From assembly GCA_039105265.1 (NCBI GenBank), contig JAPFFF010000013.1, forward strand, positions 992,001-1,056,000: a stretch of DNA of 64,000 nt, given 5' to 3'. A program made the translations under genes and the position numbers. This stretch comes from Tritrichomonas musculus (taxonomy: Eukaryota; Parabasalia; Tritrichomonadida; Tritrichomonadidae). How positions within the stretch are numbered: position 1 is the first letter of the stretch; the number at the start of each line of letters is the position of its first letter. Shown here in pieces: positions 30,240-40,508 of this stretch. Below the pieces are notes generated by a model, which worked only from the letters and a program-made list of their open reading frames with translations, had not been told where the DNA came from and searched no databases.

Positions 30240-31450
30240 AACTATATATTAAGCTTTTATATTTCTAAATTTATTTCAGGTGTTATTATCTGTGGTCGTT
30301 TATCGGCAGGAACTTGATTATCATGTAGGAATGTTTATTACTAAAAAAATGGTGTCATGAAGCATCATTGCGACTCTTGTCAATATTTGATAAATGTATT
30401 TTCAAACCCTGATCACCGTTCTTTGATAAATTTATTGAGGTATATTTGTACCTCCAATTGTTCATTAAGGTCTGCTGAAAATATTTTTTTGGGAAGAGCT
30501 TTCAAATCTATCATTAATTCAATTGAATTTCCAAAAAGGGACCCAATAAAACAAGAAATGATAAACCTCTCACATCAAATATTTCAAAAAACGATAAATA
30601 ATTTGAATGATCAATTTATATCAATTCTTTTAGACAGCTGTAAAAGAATATCACATAATTTCCATGGAATTATTATTTTCGCAGCAAAACGACTTTATTT
30701 TTATCAGATAACTGAAATAATAAATTCAAAGGCTCTTACATTAAACGAACTTGTTTTATCAATTTTAGAGAAATTATATTTAAACAATACTTAGGTTATC
30801 TCAATCTGTACTGATAATCGTTACACAAACTGAGCATCATTCAATGAATTTTATTTTATAGGTAGACACATTCTCAGAGAACCTAAAGTTTTTTCAACAT
30901 CGTCCAATTCGTAGTGCTGACGCTTATCGATGATCTTTTTGAATGTTTCTTTTTTATATCCGAAATATCCTCGTTCTCCTGCAAACTCAAAGAAAAACCT
31001 TTTTGAGTTTTCGCGGCATCATTCGAAATAGAATGGTTGATCTTTTCTGGAATACATGATATATTTATTGAAGGTGATTATTATCCAGAAGTTCTGCAGC
31101 TCTGTCAGTTCCTCAAGCGATCATAGCTCAACTGCCAAACCCCGATTTCATCCAGAAGTTCTACAGTAATGCCACAGATCCCAGGAAGCATCCCCATTAT
31201 AGAATATCCACTGAACTTTCCAAAATTCTAGTTGATGATATTTTTTTTTTTATTCTTTTGAGCAACTAAAGGTTTTAGATGCCAGGCTTTCTACAACATA
31301 TAAACCAATAGTCCGTAGATTTGACTTTTCTTCAGAGCAACAATTAAGTAGTTTCTTATTAAGAACAATTTTGGGATTTAGGCTAGAAAGCCAAGTCTCG
31401 CCTTATGGGGCTATTCCAATTGTGTCAGACATTTTGATTGAGGACTAGTA
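30240..31450 (+). pseudogene. Decayed hAT-like transposase
   Basis: An open frame at 30357-30794 (145 codons) starts MKHHCDSCQYLINVFSNPDH and contains ISILLDSCKRISHNFHGIII, which resembles the DSxT-type catalytic Asp strand of hAT transposases. After its stop the same frame continues VISICTDNRYTN and, further on, pieces such as CSSVSSSSDHSS and TILGFRLESQVSPYGAIPIV, separated by stops and shifts. The CxxC at the start could be the end of a BED-type zinc finger. I judge it to be a 5'- and 3'-eroded transposase gene and not a functional 145-residue protein. Confidence 0.5.
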
Positions 31451-32820
31451 AAGTATTTTATATTTTGGAAGATTTGCTTTCTAACCAAGCTGTAAAATCA
31501 TATTTACTTGCCCATGAGCTACTCATGCTTTTTCTATATAAAATAATTCTAAACGAATTTTTTTTTTAAGCTATAATTAGTCTTTATCTTAAGCATTTCT
31601 TATTAATAATATCATCGAAATGTTTGAGAAAAAGTGATTTTTCCAAAAAAGACGTTAAAATCACTTAACTTTACTGCTTCTATACTATTCAAAACTTTAT
31701 CAAACGCAAACTCAATCAGCAATAAAACTAGCAGAGCATCTTCAATATCGTTCTCTTCTTTTTATTGAAAATTGTCCACTTCAATTATCATTTTTTGCCT
31801 ATTTATTAATACAAAATGGACTATTTTATTTTCGCTACGACCAAAAAGGCATTGAAAATTTTAAAATTTTAAAATAAGGTTTTTAAACTCAGAAAACATT
31901 ATATGTAAACTATTCAATATTTTAATCTTTGTTTTTTATTTATCTCAACATTTAATTCATCTATATGATTTTAATTTAATAAATATATCATTTATCAATG
32001 TTGTAAACTAATTATCTATATTTAATTATGAATATTTTTCAATTATTCCAAATTATTGATTAGTTATCTATATTCAAAAACTTTCAAATCAAATGTTATG
32101 TATTGTATAAACCATTAGAAATGATAATAAATATAATCACATTTGTATTTTCTATTAGAAATTACTAATTTTCTAATGTCAAAAAATTATCTAAAATTTC
32201 AGTTATTAGTGCTAATTTATGTATACTTAAGTTTAACAAATATCAGGAAGATCTTTTTTCTTTTACTATTTTAATGAACTGGATTATATGGTAAAAGATA
32301 TCAAATAAGATAAGTTGAAAACTAAAAATTTCATGCTAGACACTCAAAAACATTTACAAATTCGCAATTTCAATATTATTATCATATTTCAAACCAAAAA
32401 CAAAAGTTTAAAAAAATATATTATATGTAAAAATAATCTAACTATTCTTTCTAGGACTCAAAATAAATCAGTAAACTAATCATGTTTGATGATATATAAT
32501 ATAATGGCGCATATCGATTTTAATGATTTTATTTATTGATCGTGATCTCGAAATCGGTACTTTTATCAGAAAAAATTGAATTTGATTTTCAAGGGGGCAT
32601 TCAAAATTGAGGGTAACCGCAATTTTATATAAAACCCTATTTTAAAATTTTAAAATTGAAATTTTTTTGAAAGGACCAGATTTTGGATAGGAGTTTATAT
32701 AAGTTTTTTCAAATATATCCCCAGATAAGAAATGACATTGAGTTAGGCATGCTCAAGGTCAATTTACGACATCCTTAGTATACAATAATATAGAGCATCC
32801 ATATATTAAAATTATGAATG
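31451..32820. other. AT-rich DNA with one short frame fragment
   Basis: A plus-strand frame at 31683-31877 reads YYSKLYQTQTQSAIKLAEHL and continues RSLLFIENCPLQLSFFAYLL before a TAA. It has no start and looks like the tail of a lost gene of unknown family. The rest is A/T tracts. Near 32510-32570 there are ATCGAT/GATCTCGAAAT words like those inside the hAT-type MITEs, but I find no matching ends. Confidence 0.35.
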
Positions 32821-32844
32821 AATGCAAATCATTCTTAGCATCAC

Positions 32845-35187
32845 CTATTCCCACAATTTTGGGGGTACCATAATAACAACCGATGAATTTTTAAAAACAT
32901 TAATATCAATCAAACCAATTCTTGAGTTCTGGGAAACTTCAATAATCAGCAAACGGGAACAGTTCGAAAAGGCAGCCTCACCAATCTGTGTGACCTTTGG
33001 AGGTACGACAAAATTTTCCAACGAAGAGAACGAGAAAGCATTCTTTTTGATCAACTTCAACTGCGAATCATCCTCAAACACAACTCTTTTCAACTTCCGG
33101 CAGCCCGAAAAGGCGAGCTCGCCAATTTTCGCGACCTGGGAAGGTATGACAATCTCCTCGAGAGAAGAGTTGAAGAATGCCGACTTATCGATAGCATTCA
33201 ATTTTGAATTCTTTTCAAAATCCACTTTTTTCAATTTCAGGCATTTGTTGAACGCGTGAGGCGCAATTCTTCTAACGAAGGAAGGAACCACAACGTCCTC
33301 GATGCTTCTAGAAGCAAAGACGAGGACATCATAAGTGTCACTTTTTTCAAAAGATTTACCAATAACAAACTCATTCTTATTGAAAGGCGAAATATATTGA
33401 CCTTTCTGATTTGTTTCCAAAACGGTTATTTCCGTTAATTGAGGGGTTTCATAGCACCACCCTTCTTTCAATATCGCCACACTTGATGGAATGATGACTC
33501 GCTGGAGTGACGAGTTTGACAGGGCGTATTTCTCAATTATTTTCAATTCAGAGGACATTGAAAATTCAATTGATTCAAAATTCTTACAACCCCAGAAAGC
33601 TTTCTCACAAATTTGTGTGACGCTTGATGGAATTGAAATCCGCTCAAGTGAAGTGTTGGCAAACGCTGAATATTCAATTGCTTTCAATTTTGAATTTTCT
33701 GAAAATTCAACGGTTTTTAGTTCTTTACAGTCCAAAAAGGCAGACTCACCGATATTTGTGAAGTGAGATGGAATTCTGATGTATTCAATTGAGGACCGAC
33801 TGAATACATATTTATTGAATGAATTCAATTTTGAATCCTCAGAAATTTCAACAGTCTTGAGTCGCTTGCAGCCAGTGAAAAGTGACTCGCCGATGAAGCT
33901 GACAGTGGACGGAATTGTTATGCTCTCCAGCGATGAGTAGGCAAACGCAAAGCTGCCGATAGAGGCCAATTCAGTGTCCTTTGGAAAAATCACTTTTTGA
34001 AGCTTCGAGCAGTTGCTGAATGAGTATGAGCCAATCTTCTTTACCGAGGACGGAATCAACGCAATTTCAATGTCGCGGCGTGCAAAAAGAAGGACATCAA
34101 AAGTGTCACTTTTTGTGTCAGATTTGCCAACAAGAAAAGTGTCATTTAGATAAGTAATGTTGACCGTTTCTTGTGGAATAATGGTGATGCGATTGAGCAT
34201 CGTTACTGAACAGCACCATCCTTCTTTCAATTCAATTATATTTGAGGGAATTGAGAGGTTTTCGATCGTCGACATTTGAAAAGCACATTTTTCAATTGTC
34301 TTCAAATTTGAATGATTTGACAAGAAAACTGTTTTTAAGTGAGTACAGAAAGAAAAAGCACTTTCATCTATTTTGGTCAATTTTGAAGGGATTTTGATCG
34401 TCTCGAGGGTTGAATGAGAAAATGCATTTTTATCAATAAAAAGTAATCCTGAGTCCTCTGGGAATTGAATAGATTTAACACACTTTGAAAATTGAAAAGC
34501 ATTTTCAATAATACAAGTGACAACGTATTCTTGAGAGTTGCAGAAAACAGATCGTGGAATAATAATGTCACTCTCAGTCGAGTAATTTTGGAATAAAAAG
34601 GCATTCTTCTTTTCTTCATCTAAGATAAACGATAAATCATTTTCTTTGAACTCTTTTTGAATCAGTAGATTAACAAATTTAAAATCTCCTTTTTCACAGC
34701 GAGCAATCAAGTTTTTTTTGACGGATGGAAACTTATAACTCATGCATATACCATTGTTATTGAATAAAATTTGAATTATTTGGTGAAAATTGCCTGTTTT
34801 CTCTTTTAGTTTTTGACTTTTTTCTATGATTTTTTTGTTGAGATTTTTATTTTGATTTTGTAAATCTTGATTGGTACTGAATTTAACGCAATCTGATGTA
34901 TATTTCCGGAAAGTTTGGATAAGATTATTCATAATGCTAAATTCGTTGCTCAATAGGAAATATTCTGAAATATTATCGATATTAATGTTTGGTATTTGCC
35001 TGTTAATCCAATAATTAATGAACGATTGAAATATTTCTTCACTAACATTCGACTTAACTTCGTATTCTTTGTTATATAATAATGAAGAGTAAATGTCTTG
35101 ATCAACATCAGCTATAAAATGAAAATCGGGTGGAATCATAAATTCTTTAGATCTTAAAATCAGTTTAAATGCATTTTGAGGATGCAT
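32845..35187 (-). CDS. BTB-like/BspA-type leucine-rich-repeat protein (TpLRR)
   Basis: This 780-residue protein lacks a signal peptide. Residues about 1-110 are a degenerate BTB-like head (FKLILRSKEFMIPPDFHFIA, then ISEYFLLSNEFSIMNNLIQ), and about 105-130 is a short Asn/Lys coiled coil. From about 205 to 775 there are TpLRR repeats of the alternating type (IPSSVTQICEKAFWGCKNFE; LKAIEYSAFANTSLERISIP). Two island modules at about 337-385 and 590-641 interrupt them, each preceded by LKEGWC. The repeats are diverged in sequence, unlike those of the gene at 8718, so this is an older array. A plausible intracellular scaffold or binding protein; ligand unknown. The ATG lies 12 bases after an initiator-like TCATTTTTT. 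Confidence 0.88.
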   Translation of the reverse strand: MHPQNAFKLILRSKEFMIPPDFHFIADVDQDIYSSLLYNKEYEVKSNVSEEIFQSFINYWINRQIPNINIDNISEYFLLSNEFSIMNNLIQTFRKYTSDCVKFSTNQDLQNQNKNLNKKIIEKSQKLKEKTGNFHQIIQILFNNNGICMSYKFPSVKKNLIARCEKGDFKFVNLLIQKEFKENDLSFILDEEKKNAFLFQNYSTESDIIIPRSVFCNSQEYVVTCIIENAFQFSKCVKSIQFPEDSGLLFIDKNAFSHSTLETIKIPSKLTKIDESAFSFCTHLKTVFLSNHSNLKTIEKCAFQMSTIENLSIPSNIIELKEGWCCSVTMLNRITIIPQETVNITYLNDTFLVGKSDTKSDTFDVLLFARRDIEIALIPSSVKKIGSYSFSNCSKLQKVIFPKDTELASIGSFAFAYSSLESITIPSTVSFIGESLFTGCKRLKTVEISEDSKLNSFNKYVFSRSSIEYIRIPSHFTNIGESAFLDCKELKTVEFSENSKLKAIEYSAFANTSLERISIPSSVTQICEKAFWGCKNFESIEFSMSSELKIIEKYALSNSSLQRVIIPSSVAILKEGWCYETPQLTEITVLETNQKGQYISPFNKNEFVIGKSFEKSDTYDVLVFASRSIEDVVVPSFVRRIAPHAFNKCLKLKKVDFEKNSKLNAIDKSAFFNSSLEEIVIPSQVAKIGELAFSGCRKLKRVVFEDDSQLKLIKKNAFSFSSLENFVVPPKVTQIGEAAFSNCSRLLIIEVSQNSRIGLIDINVFKNSSVVIMVPPKLWE

Positions 35188-35193
35188 TGGCTA

Positions 35194-35201
35194 AAAAATG
35201 A
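35194..35201 (-). promoter_or_regulatory. Initiator-like element of the TpLRR gene at 32845-35187
   Basis: TCATTTTT on the minus strand, with the A at 35199, lies 12 bases before the ATG at 35187. Confidence 0.45.
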
Positions 35202-36059
35202 ATTAATTCTTTTTTTATAGCATCATTATTTAAAAAGTGAGTAAAATTAAAAATAAATTCAAAAAATTGTATAGCATTATTGAATTAATTACTATTTAAA
35301 AATAAAATATATTTCAATATGAATATTGTTTTTAAGCATATTTTATCTTGATTATAAATTTTTAAATCAATACATTAATAAATAATTAATATTATGAATA
35401 ATTAAATGGATTAAATCAAGATAATTAAATAAAGAATAAATGGTTCATTTTTTTTCAATGAAAATTATAAACTTTTTGTATTAACATTGATTGCATTTAT
35501 GCTCTTTACAGCAATAATTTCGCATGATGAAATTAAATATGGCAGATACAAGAATGATTCAATTTAAGGCAATGCATCTTTCGTGTTTTTGAAAGTTCAG
35601 TTTTAAATAATAATTTATTAATACCAGCTTTATGTGCAATAGTTAATGAAATTAAACCATATCAGAAACACAATAACAATTTATTTCCCATTTCTTCTTC
35701 TTTTTTTCTAAAAAAACACTCCAACAAATTCTCTTCAATTTTATCCTAGACGAAAAAGGAAATGCCATTAGTAAACAAATACTACTCAAGCAAATGCTAT
35801 TAATATCGTTTTTTTTCGTTTCAAAAATAATATTTTCATTCATTATCAAAATACATATACTATTTATGTATTAACATAAATATATTATACTTCCAATAAT
35901 TAGAATAAAATGGCATAATGTTTATCAAAAATCAATTGTTTAATATAGATTAGCTATTTTTAATTATATCGATATCCAATTTAATGATTTGATACATGCC
36001 TTCATAAAAAATCAAACTACCCCTATAATCTTGTCGGCATAAAATAATATATATTATAT
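35202..36059. other. AT-rich intergenic DNA
   Basis: The 65-codon minus frame at 35652-35849 has no gene-like features. Nothing else seen. Confidence 0.4.
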
Positions 36060-36965
36060 TTAATAATTTGCATTTTCTTCTGAAGAATTAGGTCCTGATG
36101 GACAATCTAATGGCTTTTCATTTGGTGGATCAATCATTGGTTTACTGTCATCTCTTTCAAAATCGAGCGAATTATTTTGATTGTAAATTTTAGTTTCAAA
36201 TTCAATAACATCTTCAATTGTCATTTTTGCCCAATCATCAGACCATCTGAACATTGCACGGTGATTATCGTTAAAAAGATTGTGGTAAAAGCTGTTTGTA
36301 GCGAAATTTTCAACAATTGTTTGCAATCCTCTCCAATGGAATTTAAATTTAACAACTTTAACTGCAACCATCATTTCCCCATCAAAATTTTCTATCCAGC
36401 TTGGTGGCTCTGTTTCATCTTTCTTTGCATCTGGGAGAGATCGTAATGGCTCATTTATATTTAATTCAGGATTGGTCCATTCTTTTAAATCACGATTTTT
36501 ATCTGGGACTGGCTTTCCTTCAAGTATATCTAAGTAAACTATTTTCCTCATACTTAACTCTTCCTCAGAAAGATTTAATAAATTATCTGGAATTGGTTCT
36601 CCTTTTTTGTATGGAATGTGATATGAATCTACAATCATGACAAAATCCTCTCCCATTCCAGGAACAGCATATGAAGTATAATAATGCGGATATGCATTCC
36701 ATGATTGTTCATGGCAATGACAATACTTGTCTGGTAAGGCCCACCTCATGAAAGCTGGAATTCTGGATTTAAAGTGCATGATTTTATAAGTATAAATCCC
36801 TGATTCTTTTTCATTTTTGAATGGTTCAAGTTTGATAGTTTCTATTCCTTCACCTTTAACTTGCTTTGTCTCTTCTTCTGAACGTTTAGCAGTCATATAA
36901 ACACTGCCAATTTTGTATTTTTCGACGGAGATTGGGCATATAGTTCTATATTCGAAGATCTTCAT
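36060..36965 (-). CDS. Class I phosphatidylinositol transfer protein (PITP), second copy
   Basis: This 301-residue protein has the PITP marks KIFEYRTICPISVEKYKIGS, EGIETIKLEPF, YTYKIMHFKSRIPAFMRWAL, HEQSWNAYPHYYTSYAVPGM and FHWRGLQTIVENFA. It is closer to textbook PITPs than the copy at 6243 (it keeps SWNAYPH where that copy has DHSAFPH) and carries an extra acidic/Pro-rich tail of about 35 residues. Expected role: cytosolic exchange of phosphatidylinositol and phosphatidylcholine. The two copies are diverged but clearly related (both have the IPDNL linker and the MG(D/E)DF turn). No signal peptide. Confidence 0.92.
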   Translation of the reverse strand: MKIFEYRTICPISVEKYKIGSVYMTAKRSEEETKQVKGEGIETIKLEPFKNEKESGIYTYKIMHFKSRIPAFMRWALPDKYCHCHEQSWNAYPHYYTSYAVPGMGEDFVMIVDSYHIPYKKGEPIPDNLLNLSEEELSMRKIVYLDILEGKPVPDKNRDLKEWTNPELNINEPLRSLPDAKKDETEPPSWIENFDGEMMVAVKVVKFKFHWRGLQTIVENFATNSFYHNLFNDNHRAMFRWSDDWAKMTIEDVIEFETKIYNQNNSLDFERDDSKPMIDPPNEKPLDCPSGPNSSEENANY

Positions 36966-37974
36966 TTGACAAATATCGTAAATTAACCAATTGAATAATT
37001 TTGAAAGCTTTTAAGAATATTCGGTTTTTGAATTCCGATTATTTTATTTTCCTATAAGTAATCAAAAATACAAGAATAGTTTAATTTTCTTTTTAATAAG
37101 ATATACATATAAATTCTATTTTTTATATTTTTAATAAAATTATTCAGGATTGAATAATATTGAATCCATAAAGATAATGCAAACTTTTTGAGAAATAAAT
37201 GACCATCATGGTTTTAGACAATTTGAATGAAAAATAATCGTTCCAATTGAATTTTTTTTGAAACCATTGAAATTTTGAAAAAAACAATCCATATTTTTTA
37301 TATTCCAAATATTTACCAATGAACTAAAATTTATTCTTAAACGATTCAACTCATATCATTTAATACTCAACTTTTACTGTTTTTCCTGTTTAGTAATAGT
37401 TTTCCTTTTGTAAAATAAATATTTATTTTTTTTAACCTTTTTTCAACATAATAGTTCATGATTATCATGATCTATGCTATAAATGCTAAATATTCATTGG
37501 CATTAAGCCAAATGTTCTTTTTTTAATATATGAATAATTAAGTCAAAATGAGTTTCCTAAATAAATTTTCATTCATATAATATAAAAAATATTATTAATA
37601 TTTGAGAATGGAGCTCATTCATTCATTCTGCACTTTGATATCGCATATTGTGTTTTATTATTTTTTGTTTTGAACTAAAAATTATATCATTCACCGAAAA
37701 TAATGATAAATGTCATTATTAAATTATTGCTGCTGGTGCAAAATATTTTGAAATGAAATGAAATAATAATATTATCTTTTACAATTCTTCAATGAGATTC
37801 TAATACACGAATATTTAAATAACTATGCCTATATTTAATTCGTTCCAATTTATCTGATAACTATAAGAATGCAATGAATACCCAATTTCGTAAAGAATAT
37901 AGTCATCATTACATTAAAAATAAAAATTTATTAAAATGCATGTTTAGTTAAATTTTGCATTTGTTGAAATTATA
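36966..37974. other. AT-rich intergenic DNA
   Basis: No frame, repeat or RNA gene recognised. Confidence 0.5.
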
Positions 37975-38493
37975 TTAATAACAAGGATATCCTGGGTATC
38001 CTGGGTATCCTTGATATCCTGGTTGAGCATAATACCCAGGAGCTGGATAAGGTGAGGCTGCATATTGATAAACTGGAGATTGCACAGCATATACAGGCAT
38101 TTGTGGAACAAATGGTGGTTGCCCTGCTTGTCCCATTTGAACAAGTAAATGAAGTCTTCCACCTTTTCTATAATGATGGTATGGAGTCATGTAATACCAT
38201 TGGTCTACAATTTGACCAAGAGGGAATGAACAAAATGGAATATCAATATAAGAAATATTATCGTCTTTAAAAAGATCTTTATCTCGCATCATAATATGCA
38301 ATGAACCTGCTGTTGGTGTCGTTACGTTAAAATGAAAATCTTGATTCCATCTTGGATGCATACAGTTCATAATGGCAAATGTATTTTGTGTTTCTGAGCC
38401 GGCTTGTAGAATGCAATATGCATCTGTTTTATTCAAATCCATTCGTGGTATATCATCAGCTTCTATTACACGAACATGTAGTTGGTAATACAT
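37975..38493 (-). CDS. C2-domain protein with a Pro/Gly/Tyr-rich tail
   Basis: This 172-residue protein is a single C2 domain (about 1-120) followed by a low-complexity tail ending GYQGYPGYPGYPCY. The C2 core shows VRVIEADDIPRMDLNKTDAY, with calcium-loop Asp residues near 13, 19 and 24, HPRWNQDFHF, and a third loop MRDKDLFKDDN with further Asp residues near 71-78. Calcium-dependent phospholipid binding is therefore likely. This architecture (one C2 plus a PGY-rich tail) is common in trichomonads and may work at membranes or vesicles. The gene is intact, with an initiator-like TCAATATT shortly upstream of the ATG. Confidence 0.9.
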   Translation of the reverse strand: MYYQLHVRVIEADDIPRMDLNKTDAYCILQAGSETQNTFAIMNCMHPRWNQDFHFNVTTPTAGSLHIMMRDKDLFKDDNISYIDIPFCSFPLGQIVDQWYYMTPYHHYRKGGRLHLLVQMGQAGQPPFVPQMPVYAVQSPVYQYAASPYPAPGYYAQPGYQGYPGYPGYPCY

Positions 38494-40508
38494 TTATAAA
38501 AAATATTGAACTACATTTCCTCATATTGACGTTATCTTAAAAAAATTGAATGAATATATTGAAAAATATAAAATTGAATAAACTTTTTATTTGGATGATA
38601 ATTTATCATATATTTAATTTTTGAATACACTCTTTCAATTCTTTTTTACATGATATTCTGCCAATTTACAATTAAAATTTTATTAAATTTCGGGAATTTT
38701 TATTTCTCCACTAACTAAAACTTATATATTCGTTTTTTAAAACTTTTTTGATCAGAATGAATTTGAAAATAATTCTTATTTCAAATCATATTTGTATTAA
38801 AAAATTACATTATCATCTGAAATTAGCCCGTCGAACACTTGAATGCAATATGTAATAATTTCCTTTAAATATGTATAAAAATATGTTCATAATGTATTAC
38901 ATCTAAAAAGTTTGTAGAAAACTTCCTGCTTAAATGAATAAAATTACTGTATACCGTAATTACACAAAAAGATCTATTAATTTTTTCGATTTATAGATAA
39001 CATGATTTTATGTATAATAACAATTTTTTCTTGAACTTGATCAACTGAGAGTAAGGCATCATCCAGATAAAAATAATGTTATCGATTAGTCATTTATGAT
39101 TGCATTGCCTGGAAAAGTGCGTTTATTTTCTGAAGCATCATATTCTTTTTTTATTTGTAATAATATTATATTCTTTTGATACACGAATTTGGCCCTAAAA
39201 TTAACTGCAAATAAACTGAGTCGTAATGAATCATAAAACAACCATTGATAGGAAGACATCAGATCTAAAAAAACGAAAGCTTTTTAAAAGTTGTACCTCA
39301 ACACCCTAATCTTGACATTGAACAACATATCCTCCGATACTAGCACATATTTCATGAGTTCCGAAATGCTGAGCATAAAAATATTTTTTATATCCATCAA
39401 CAGAATTTATCATACTTAGTCTACCAAAATTGGATTTTTTATATAGATAAGCGCTGTTTCCGTCGTTTCTATGCTTGATTTTATCGAGTTTGTTGGAAAT
39501 CATAATATTTTAAAAATGTTATCTCTTCACCCGTTCGAATACCTCCATTACCTTAAATTCTCGTATTTGAAAAAATAAAAAAGAAGTAAAAAATATTTTG
39601 TTGATAGACAAAATCGCTCTTCACTTATAAAATTGTTTTTATTTTTATATCACATATCATTCATTTTTTTTATACATATCATTATATCTTCATTTACAGA
39701 TAATATAATTGCCAACTATCATTGCTTTTACAAAAAATAATTATGATTAATATATAGTTTGACATTATAAACGCTTTGGTTTCCAAAATAGTTTTTTTTT
39801 GATTTTGCAAATTTCAATAAATAACAACATCATTAAAGAACAAAATTTCATGCATTATTATACACATAAAAATTCAATATTTTACTCGTGAATATTTAAA
39901 ATCCAAAAATAAAAAGATTATTCAAAGTTTATTTTAGGTAAACTGTAAATGCAGCATCTTGCTCAATTGAAAAAAACATTTAATATTGTATTTTTACATA
40001 TGGAAATATCACATAATGGAGCTACATCTATTCATCACATATATTATTCATACAAATAAAAAATTATCAACTTTTATTTATAATCTTGGATTAATTATCC
40101 TTGCTAATATTCTTAGTATAATATAAAAGGGTTTAACTTTGAAAGGTCAATAAAGTTCCAAATTTATTATTTTCGCAAATTTTTATTTTATATGCATATA
40201 GCAAAAATTATGATTATATTTTCATATTTAAAATGTGAATTGATAAATTATATATGAAGATATTCAAAATAATAATTTTTTGATTGCTTTTGTAAAAATT
40301 CAATTGATTAATCAATAAGATATTCAATTATCACAAAAAATCAATTGTCATAAATGTTTATGAATTATCTTTTTTTTTATTCAGTTATAATCATTAAATA
40401 ACCAAAAATATATCAATTTTGTTTTTATTTAAAAATTTTAAATAAATTAATATTATAAAATATCAATTAAATAATTGATTTTTTCAATAATTTTTAATTT
40501 TTCTTATA
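38494..40508. other. Two kilobases of AT-rich DNA with one doubtful small frame
   Basis: A minus-strand frame at 39306-39503 (65 codons) begins MISNKLDKIKHRNDGNSAYL and ends with Gly, Cys and Gln. Its composition is more gene-like than its surroundings, but there is no convincing initiator or family. The region 39050-39300 also reads less AT-rich, so a decayed gene is possible. The remainder shows nothing. Confidence 0.35.
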
